NCBI RefSeq assembly: GCF_024213555.1
Contig: NZ_JANAVO010000006.1
Span: 1-64,000 of the forward strand
Length of the DNA stretch: 64,000 nucleotides
Source: Allokutzneria sp. A3M-2-11 16
Lineage (GTDB): Bacteria; Actinomycetota; Actinomycetes; Mycobacteriales; Pseudonocardiaceae
Direction: 5' to 3'
In this document: piece by piece, positions 57,976-64,000 of the stretch
Numbering within the stretch: the stretch's first letter is position 1
Layout: each line of letters begins with the position of its first letter
Notes under the pieces: generated by a model
The model's input: only the letters and a program-made list of their open reading frames with translations
Told to the model about the DNA's origin: nothing
Databases searched by the model: none
Position numbers and translations under genes: made by a program

Positions 57976-58939
57976 AGCCGCGATCCTGGTGGGCCCCGGG
58001 CGCCTTGAGGTGGAGGAGGTCCCCGTCCGCGAGCTGGCCGACGGCGAAGTGCTGGTGCGCAACACGGTCGGCGCCATCTGCGGCAGCGACGTGCACCGGG
58101 TGCGGGCCGAATCGCCGTTCTTCCGGGACATGAACGACCACCCCTTCCCGTGCCCGCCCGGCTACCCCGGGCACGAGGGCCTCGGCGAGGTGCTGGAGAG
58201 CCGGTCGCCGAAGTTCCGCCCCGGCGAGATCGTGCTGACCGTGCCGAACCACGCGTACATGGCCTCTTTCGCCAAGTACCAGACCATTTCCGACCAGTTC
58301 CTGCTGCACGTGCCCTCCGACGGCTCGCCCATGCACTACCTGATGGCGCAGCAGCTCGGCACGGTCGTCTACGCGCTGAAGAAGTTCTGGCCGGAGCCCA
58401 CCCCCGGGCGCACCGCCGCGGTCGTCGGCGTCGGCTCGGCGGGCATGCTCTTCGTGCAGCTGCTCAAGCACCGCGGCTTCGAGCACGTGGTCGCGGTCGA
58501 CCTCGACGCCGGTCGGCTCGCGTTGGCCCGCGAGCTCGGCGCGGACGAGACGGTCCTCGTGCCCGACCAATCCCTCGCGGAGTTCGGCGTCGACCTCGCG
58601 ATCGAGGCGGCCGGAACCGACTCGGCGCGCGAGTACGCGATGGAGATGGTGGGGCTGCGCGGGAAGCTGGGCTTCTTCGGCATGCCCGAGGCGTACGGCC
58701 TCGAAGTCCCCTACGCGGCGCTGTTCGGCAAGCAGATCACCCTCACCACGGCGGTCGGCGCGCAGCTCGAACCCGATCTCGCGTCGTTCCGCGAGTCGCT
58801 CGGGCTGATCGTGGCGGACGAGATCGCGGTGAAGGACCACATCACGCACACCTTCGACCTGAAGCGGATCGGCGAGGCCTTCGAGCTGGCGCACTCCCGG
58901 GCGGACGGTGTGGTCAAGGTCGGCATCACCTACGAGTGA
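57956..58939 (+). CDS. Zinc-type medium-chain dehydrogenase
   Basis: This 327-aa MDR-family oxidoreductase has catalytic zinc ligands in GAICGSDVHRV and GYPGHEGLGEV, and the Rossmann motif VVGVGSAGMLFVQLL. The structural-zinc four-Cys loop is absent. It should oxidise an alcohol or reduce a carbonyl with NAD(P)H. The ATG follows GAGAGG and overlaps the NRPS gene. It lies between the NRPS with its PKS remnant and the discrete ketosynthase, so it likely acts on the chain or on a building block. Confidence 0.88.
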   Translation: MSQLRGEAAILVGPGRLEVEEVPVRELADGEVLVRNTVGAICGSDVHRVRAESPFFRDMNDHPFPCPPGYPGHEGLGEVLESRSPKFRPGEIVLTVPNHAYMASFAKYQTISDQFLLHVPSDGSPMHYLMAQQLGTVVYALKKFWPEPTPGRTAAVVGVGSAGMLFVQLLKHRGFEHVVAVDLDAGRLALARELGADETVLVPDQSLAEFGVDLAIEAAGTDSAREYAMEMVGLRGKLGFFGMPEAYGLEVPYAALFGKQITLTTAVGAQLEPDLASFRESLGLIVADEIAVKDHITHTFDLKRIGEAFELAHSRADGVVKVGITYE

Positions 58940-58950
58940 GGGGGAACGCC

Positions 58951-60180
58951 GTGACTGGTGTGTCTGTTTCGGACGACGCCGTCGCGATCATCGGGATGGG
59001 CGGCCGGTTCGCGAAATCCCCCGATGTGGCGGCGTTCTGGGACAACCTGGTGGCGGGCAGGGACTGCCTGAGCCGCGACCCCGTTCCGGAGGTGGAGGAC
59101 CTGGGGGAGGGCACGCTGCGCGTGCGCTCCTGGGGCACGGCGCCGGACCGGGACCGCTACGACACCGACCTGGTCGGGCTGGACGGCCTGGACCCGCAGC
59201 ACGGCATCCTCTACGAGGCGTGCTGGCAGGCCGTGGAGGACGCGAGCCTGCGGATCTCCGCCATCGGCCCGAGGACCGCGGTCTACGCGGGGTGCGCGCG
59301 CACCAAGCACATCCCGCGCGCGGCCTTCGACGAGGTGGCCAACGTCGACCCGACCTTCGCCGGGCCGCACTTCTCGTACCTGCGCGACCTGTGGGGCGAG
59401 AGCATCATGATCGACTCCGCCTGCGCGACCTCGACCGTCGCGGTGCACCTGGCCTGCCAGAGCCTGCGGCTGCGCGCCTGCGACTACGCCATCGCCGGTG
59501 CGGTGGCGATCCAGGACGACAACGACGGCTCCTACCTCCGGCCGCCGCGCAGCATCAACTCCACCGAGGGAATCTGCCGTCCCTTCGACCGCGCGAGCAC
59601 CGGTGTGGTGCCGGGCGACGGGGCGGGCGCGGTGCTGCTGCGGCGGTTCTCCGACGCGCTCGCCGACGGCGACCCGATCCACGCCGTGATCACCGCGAGC
59701 GTGGTGGACAACGACGGCAGGACCAAGCCGGGCTTCACCATCCCCGGCGTCGACGGCAAGGTCAGGGTGGTCCGCTCCGCGCTGGCCATGGCCAGGCTGA
59801 CCGGGGCGGACATCGGCTACGTCGAGGCGCACGGCGTCGGCATCCCGATGAACGACCAGATCGAGGCCACCGCGCTGACCGAGGCGCTGGGCACCGAGGG
59901 CCCGCCGGTCGCGATCGGCTCGGTGAAGGCCACGGTCGGCCACTGCGACACCGCCGCGGGCATGGCCGGGTTGATCAAGACGGCGCTGGCGCTGCGCGAG
60001 GGCTTCCTGCCCGCCACGCCCAACACCGCCGACCCGATCGACGAGATCGCCAAGGTCGACCGCTTCCACATCCTTCCCGAGGGACGGGCCTGGCCCGGAC
60101 CCCGCCGGGCGGGGCTGATGTCCGCGGGCATCGGCGGGACCAACGCGTTTCTGATCCTGGAACAACCCCCCGTTTCCTGA
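58951..60180 (+). CDS. Discrete type I ketosynthase domain
   Basis: This 409-aa protein is a single modular-type KS with an intact triad: DSACATSTVAV, VEAHGVGIPMN and KATVGHCDTAAGM. It ends at the normal KS boundary GIGGTNAFLILEQPP, exactly where a linker and AT would begin in a modular PKS. The GTG has GAGGGGGAAC upstream. The NRPS two genes earlier carries that missing linker without a KS, so this protein may serve in trans. No AT is encoded nearby. Confidence 0.92.
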   Translation: MTGVSVSDDAVAIIGMGGRFAKSPDVAAFWDNLVAGRDCLSRDPVPEVEDLGEGTLRVRSWGTAPDRDRYDTDLVGLDGLDPQHGILYEACWQAVEDASLRISAIGPRTAVYAGCARTKHIPRAAFDEVANVDPTFAGPHFSYLRDLWGESIMIDSACATSTVAVHLACQSLRLRACDYAIAGAVAIQDDNDGSYLRPPRSINSTEGICRPFDRASTGVVPGDGAGAVLLRRFSDALADGDPIHAVITASVVDNDGRTKPGFTIPGVDGKVRVVRSALAMARLTGADIGYVEAHGVGIPMNDQIEATALTEALGTEGPPVAIGSVKATVGHCDTAAGMAGLIKTALALREGFLPATPNTADPIDEIAKVDRFHILPEGRAWPGPRRAGLMSAGIGGTNAFLILEQPPVS

Positions 60181-60220
60181 GTCTTCTTCTGTTTTGTCCG
60201 TTTCGTATCGAGGAGTTTCC

Positions 60221-60676
60221 GTGTCGCAATCCCTTCAGACCTCCCCGCCCGTCACCGCGGATCTCTACGTGGAGGTGATGACCTTCTACGCGCGGCAGAT
60301 GCGACTGCTCGACGAACTCGATATCGACCGATTCGTGATGACCTTCACCGAGGACGGCTCGGTGGCCCACCCGCACCGTTCCGAGGAGGTCCGCGGCCGG
60401 GCCGACATGCGGGTCAAGATGGGCAGGGCGCTGCCCGAGTACGTCGACGTGGTCACCCGGCACTGGTTCGACCACTACCTGGTGGAACGCGACGGCGACG
60501 AGCTTCGCGTGACCTACTACTCCCTGGTCACCGAGGCCGACAAGGAGGGCGCCGTGCGGCTCAAGACCTCCTCCGCGGTCGAGGACGTGCTGGTCCGGGA
60601 GGACGACGGGGAACTGCGCATCCGGGCCCGGATCATCCGTCGCGACACGCCGGACACGGTCCGCCCGAAGTCCTGA
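60221..60676 (+). CDS. SnoaL/NTF2-like protein
   Basis: This 151-aa protein has an NTF2-like cone fold pattern: a long first helix (YVEVMTFYARQMRLLDEL), DIDRFVMTFTEDGSVAHP, and a beta-rich end (LRIRARIIRRDTP). Relatives act as cyclases, isomerases, dehydratases or hydroxylases in polyketide pathways. GTG 60221 is chosen because GAGGAG lies about six bases upstream. It is the last biosynthetic gene of the plus-strand operon. The reaction is unknown. Confidence 0.82.
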   Translation: MSQSLQTSPPVTADLYVEVMTFYARQMRLLDELDIDRFVMTFTEDGSVAHPHRSEEVRGRADMRVKMGRALPEYVDVVTRHWFDHYLVERDGDELRVTYYSLVTEADKEGAVRLKTSSAVEDVLVREDDGELRIRARIIRRDTPDTVRPKS

Positions 60677-60870
60677 CGCAGTCGCGTTCAAGGATTGTTC
60701 AAGCAGGCGTTCGACTGGCCACGCCGTGAAAATCCTAATTTAGCCAGATCAGGTGGGTGATTGGGAATGCGACGGCGAGGTCAAGCACCATCACTCTCGT
60801 CGAATTTCATCGTGGTTCGCAATTTCCTTTTGTGGTATCTGGCCCGATGAACGGTATTAGAGTGGATTTC

Positions 60871-61755
60871 GTGAATCCAGTCGATCGGCAGCGAAGGCAC
60901 GCGTTGGGGGAGTTCCTCCGGATGGCCCGGTCCCGGGTGGACCCGGCCACCGCGGGCTTCCAGGTGGGGCGGCGGCGCACGCCCGGCCTGCGCCGCGAGG
61001 AGGTCGCCCAGCTCGCCAACGTCTCGGCCACCTGGTACACGTGGCTCGAACAGGGCAGGGACATCCAGCCCTCGGAGCACGTGCTGGTCGCGCTGGCGAA
61101 GGCGTTGCGGCTGAAGAAGAGCGAGCGGGACTACGTCTTCGGGCTGGGCAGGCGCTCCGCCCCGGCGATCGCCGCGCTCTCCCCGCACGCGCCGGGCGGG
61201 GAGGCGACCACGCCGGAGCTGGAGACGGCGCTGGACGACCTGATCGCGGCGATGTGGATCCCCACCTACATCACCGACCGCAGGTGGAACATCCTCTCCT
61301 ACAACCGGGCCGCCGACGCCGTCTTCGGCATCAGCGGGCTGGGCGAGCGCAACATGATGCGGCTGCTGTTCACCCACCCGCGCGCGCAAACGTTTCTACT
61401 GGACTGGGCCGACTCGGCGCGCAGGCTCGTCTGCCAGTTCCGGGCGATGTACTCCCTGGCCTCCCACGACCAGGAGTTCCTGGACCTGGTCGCCGAGCTG
61501 TGCGCGGCCTCGCCGGACTTCGACCGCTGGTGGCACGAGTACCAGGTGGAGACCAACCCCTCCACGCGGCACCGCTTCCGGCACCCGGTCGCGGGCGAGC
61601 TCACCCTGGACTCGGTGCCACTGCGCAGTTTCAGCGACTCCGACTTCTTCCTCGCCACCTACGTCCCGGTCGGCGCGACCACCCGCGAGACACTGACCCG
61701 GCTGCTCTCCTGGGACCGCGTCATCCCGGAGCAGTACGACCGCACCGCCTCCTAA
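60871..61755 (+). CDS. XRE-type HTH regulator with MmyB-like ligand-binding domain
   Basis: This protein has about 294 aa. The N-terminal HTH (GLRREEVAQLANVSATWYTWLEQG) is seen as GLRREEVAQLANV then ATWYTWLEQGRD, and the C-terminal MmyB-like PAS-type domain has DRRWNILSYNRAADAVFG and a RHRFRHPVAGELTLD segment. Such regulators bind a fatty-acid-like or similar ligand. GTG 60871 follows AGAGTGGA; ATG 60847 is an alternative. It ends the cluster and may act on the twin palindromes at 52923-52943. The target is inferred. Confidence 0.88.
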   Translation: MNPVDRQRRHALGEFLRMARSRVDPATAGFQVGRRRTPGLRREEVAQLANVSATWYTWLEQGRDIQPSEHVLVALAKALRLKKSERDYVFGLGRRSAPAIAALSPHAPGGEATTPELETALDDLIAAMWIPTYITDRRWNILSYNRAADAVFGISGLGERNMMRLLFTHPRAQTFLLDWADSARRLVCQFRAMYSLASHDQEFLDLVAELCAASPDFDRWWHEYQVETNPSTRHRFRHPVAGELTLDSVPLRSFSDSDFFLATYVPVGATTRETLTRLLSWDRVIPEQYDRTAS

Positions 61756-63503
61756 CGGCGGTGGAGGTTGATCGCCGCGGTGGTGGCCAGCCGCTCCGCC
61801 TCGGGGCACAGTTCGGGGCCGGGCCGGTTGCCCCGCACGGTCAGCCGCAGCACGTCGACGTGGGAGCGCGGGGCCGAGTTCGCCGGCCGGTACGGCACCT
61901 GGACCGTGCACGTCTGGCCGGAGTGCGTGTCGAGCTCGACGTAGGCCTCGTGGCCGCCGAGCCGCTTCGCCAGGCCCTTGATCCAGTCCATCGTGGCGTG
62001 CTGGTCGTAGCGCAGGTGCACCTCGGTCCTGGTGACCGCGGTGGACCACTTGCACGACCAGTCACCGAACACGTCCACCCCGGGGTTCATCCCCTCCAGG
62101 TGGGCCAGCGCGGGGGCGGGCAGCAGCGCGCACGCGTTCACCCTGGCCAGCGACTCGGGCGGGAAGTCCTTGGCGCGCCGGGGAATCGGGCCCTGCCGGA
62201 GGACGTCGCGCACCGTCTCCACCGCGACGTCGGCGACCTCGCACAGGTTCCTGGGGGAGTTGGCCAGCTTCGCCGACACCCGCACGCCGTAGGTCTCGTC
62301 CACCCGCACCAGGCGGTTGCACTCGGTCTCGCCAGACGGCGCCTCCAGGACGTCGAACGGGTTGCCCGCGATGACGCGCCACTCCTTCTGGCCCGTCTGC
62401 GACGCCCGCTTCACCAGCTGCACCTCGACGTCGAGCTTCTCCTCCCGGCCCACGTCGATCAGGACGTCGCAGCGGTTGAAGTTGCCGTAGTCGGTCTTGA
62501 GCTCCGGCGGCCCGAAGTCGCGGAACACCGACAGCCTGATCAGCGAGCACGGATCGGCCGTGCGCTCCTCGCCGACCAGGCCCTCGGTCGCGACCGGGCT
62601 CGAATTCTGTTGTGCCACAAGGAAAATCGTTGCCGCGACGAGGATGAAGGCCGCCGCCGCCCTGACCGGCAACCGCCGCCGCGCCCGCGGGGGCTTCGGG
62701 ACCTCGGGCTCCCAGTCGCCGACGATCTCCCTGAGCTGCCGCCGCACCTCGTCGGCGGTCGGCCGCCTCCTCGGGTTGCGCTCCAGCATCCGCGTGATCA
62801 ACAGGGCGAGCGGACCCGCGTTGGCCATCGGCTCGGTCCGGCCCTCGCGGGCGCGCGCCACCACCTCGGCCACCTCGCCGGTGCCGAACGGCGGGGTTCC
62901 CTCCAGCGCGGTGAACAGCGTCGCCCCGAGCGAGAACACGTCCGAGGCCCCGGTGGCCGCGCGGCCCGCCGCCACCTCCGGCGCCATGAACGCCGGGGTC
63001 CCGGTGACCCGGCCGTCGTCGGTGCCGGTCACCTCGCACCAGATGGAGATGCCGAAGTCGGTCAGCTTCGCCAGATCGTCCCCGGTGACCAGGATGTTGC
63101 CCGGCTTGACGTCTCGGTGCACGATCTTCCTGGCGTGCACGGCCGCCAGCGCCGCGGCGATCTGCACACCGATCCGGGCCACCCGGTGCGGCGGCAGCGT
63201 CCCGTGCTCCGCGAGGATCTTGTCGAGGCTGTCGGTCGGCAGGTGCTCCATCACCAGCCAGCACTCGTCGCCGTCGATCGTGTCGAACACCGAGATCGCG
63301 TTCGGGTGCTGCACCTGGGCCGCGTTCTCGGCCTCCCGCCGGAACTGCGCGCGATCGGCCGCGCTCGCCATCGTGTGCGGGCGCTTGAGCGCCACGGTCC
63401 GCTTGAGCTTGCGGTCGAACGCGGTCCAGACGAGCCCGCCCGCGCCGCCACCCCTGGCGTCCTCGAGCTGGTACCGCCCGCCGACCACGTCTCCCGTCCG
63501 CAC
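61752..63503 (-). CDS. Membrane Ser/Thr protein kinase with extracellular domain
   Basis: This 583-aa receptor-like kinase has a kinase domain over residues 10-265: glycine loop ARGGGAGGLVW, catalytic Lys40 (VALKRP), HRDVKPGN at 129-136 and DFG at 149-151. A basic juxtamembrane stretch and one membrane segment (FILVAATIFLVA, about residue 300) follow. The extracellular part has paired cysteines (DPCSLI, RCDVLID, ACALLP, WSCKW) like DUF3558-type sensor domains. It overlaps the regulator's 3' end by four bases, convergently. It probably marks the end of the biosynthetic region. Confidence 0.92.
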   Translation of the reverse strand: MRTGDVVGGRYQLEDARGGGAGGLVWTAFDRKLKRTVALKRPHTMASAADRAQFRREAENAAQVQHPNAISVFDTIDGDECWLVMEHLPTDSLDKILAEHGTLPPHRVARIGVQIAAALAAVHARKIVHRDVKPGNILVTGDDLAKLTDFGISIWCEVTGTDDGRVTGTPAFMAPEVAAGRAATGASDVFSLGATLFTALEGTPPFGTGEVAEVVARAREGRTEPMANAGPLALLITRMLERNPRRRPTADEVRRQLREIVGDWEPEVPKPPRARRRLPVRAAAAFILVAATIFLVAQQNSSPVATEGLVGEERTADPCSLIRLSVFRDFGPPELKTDYGNFNRCDVLIDVGREEKLDVEVQLVKRASQTGQKEWRVIAGNPFDVLEAPSGETECNRLVRVDETYGVRVSAKLANSPRNLCEVADVAVETVRDVLRQGPIPRRAKDFPPESLARVNACALLPAPALAHLEGMNPGVDVFGDWSCKWSTAVTRTEVHLRYDQHATMDWIKGLAKRLGGHEAYVELDTHSGQTCTVQVPYRPANSAPRSHVDVLRLTVRGNRPGPELCPEAERLATTAAINLHRR

Positions 63504-63536
63504 TCTGCGTAGCTTAGCTGTGACTATGCTCGCCCA

Positions 63537-63977
63537 GTGAGCTCACGTGGGCTGCTGGCGGTGTGCGCGGGTTCCTTCGATCCCGTGACGCCCGGCCACC
63601 TGGACGTGATCACCCGGGCCACCGCCCTGTTCGGCGAGGTGATCGCCCTGGTGGCGGTGAACCCGGCCAAGGCGGGGCGCCACCCGGTTCCCCGGCGGCT
63701 GGCGATGCTGCGGGAGGTCGCCGGTGACCGGTTCGGCGTCGACTCCTGGGACGGCCTGCTCGTCGACTACTGCCGCAAGGTCGGCGCGGACGTGATCGTG
63801 CGCGGGATCCGGACCCGCGCCGACCTCGCCCAGGAGCTGGCCATGGCGGAGATGAACCTCGCCGTCGGTGGGGTCCGCACGATCTTCCTGCCGACCTCGC
63901 CGGGGCTGGGGCACGTGTCGTCGACCCTGGTCACGGAACTGGGGGACTCCGATGGCGGAGTGACCGCGCCGGCTTGA
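63537..63977 (+). CDS. coaD: CoaD-like phosphopantetheine adenylyltransferase, divergent
   Basis: This 146-aa nucleotidyltransferase has the motifs of phosphopantetheine adenylyltransferase: CAGSFDPVTPGHLDVI (TxGH-type with PGH), DGLLVDYCRK, IVRGIRTRADL and PTSPGLGHVSSTLV. CoaD forms dephospho-CoA from phosphopantetheine and ATP. It has several changes from the usual consensus (for example GLGHVSS for YSFISS), so it may be a second, specialised copy. Start GTG 63537 is uncertain. It is divergent from the kinase gene. Confidence 0.85.
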   Translation: MSSRGLLAVCAGSFDPVTPGHLDVITRATALFGEVIALVAVNPAKAGRHPVPRRLAMLREVAGDRFGVDSWDGLLVDYCRKVGADVIVRGIRTRADLAQELAMAEMNLAVGGVRTIFLPTSPGLGHVSSTLVTELGDSDGGVTAPA

Positions 63978-64000
63978 TCATTGCGCCCATGACCTTCGTC

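Noticed and set aside
61041-63512. An 823-codon open frame on the plus strand
   Set aside because: It runs through the regulator in another frame and antisense to the Ser/Thr kinase; composition is low-complexity Arg/Gly/Leu/Asp.

Overview
The window is high-GC DNA with GTG and TTG starts, many 4-base stop/start overlaps, DUF222-HNH genes and several modular PKS/NRPS genes. This points to an actinomycete, most likely Pseudonocardiaceae-like; the genus cannot be fixed from sequence alone.

Layout. (1) 0.2-6.2 kb: a LacI-controlled carbohydrate operon (lipoprotein binding protein, two permeases, a sugar-phosphate isomerase/epimerase-like enzyme, a Gfo/Idh/MocA oxidoreductase) with a perfect palindromic operator and no ATPase gene. 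(2) 6.2-7.6 kb and 22.5-24.2 kb: two DUF222-HNH genes, each next to copies of a roughly 112-bp repeat with 17-bp terminal inverted repeats and a side array of 14-nt hairpins. Copies also lie at 1-91 and 24179-24240. (3) 8-22.5 kb: a TPR protein, an MFS transporter and two large type I PKS genes (KS-AT-KR-ACP twice, then an AT-less KS-KR-ACP module), bracketed by the repeat/HNH units. (4) 24.2-35.6 kb: mixed genes (DJ-1/AraC pair, STAS/anti-sigma pair, hydrolases, TIGR02452, phosphatase/CGNR pair, membrane and secreted proteins), with two tandem covarying hairpins at 32.5-32.7 kb. (5) 35.6-61.8 kb: a second and larger biosynthetic region.

The second biosynthetic region has three blocks. On the plus strand (36.3-41.1 kb) are a glycosyltransferase, a FabF-like ketosynthase, a half-size ketosynthase-like protein, an adenylating ligase and a type II thioesterase. 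On the minus strand (52.7 to 41.1 kb) is one tightly overlapped operon: carrier protein, C-methyltransferase, cupin, aminotransferase, stand-alone A domain, SBP_bac_5-like protein without signal peptide, ThiF/E1-like enzyme, O-methyltransferase, M1 aminopeptidase, MBL-fold hydrolase and a tryptophan 2,3-dioxygenase-family protein. The aminotransferase, cupin and methyltransferase resemble the cassette that makes beta-methyl aromatic amino acids. On the plus strand from 53.1 kb, a promoter drives a 19-codon peptide with a perfect ribosome binding site, followed at once by a GC-rich hairpin and then a ketopantoate-reductase-like enzyme, ACP, NRPS (C-A-T plus a PKS remnant), dehydrogenase, discrete ketosynthase, SnoaL-like protein and an XRE/MmyB-like regulator.

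My inference is that the 36-61 kb region makes a hybrid polyketide/non-ribosomal product containing a modified aromatic amino acid. The combination of a tiny peptide, a ThiF/E1-like enzyme and an aminopeptidase raises the possibility of a peptide-scaffold or RiPP-like step, or alternatively a leader-peptide attenuator. Whether the 10-22 kb PKS belongs to the same pathway cannot be decided here. The window ends with a Ser/Thr kinase and a divergent CoaD-like nucleotidyltransferase.
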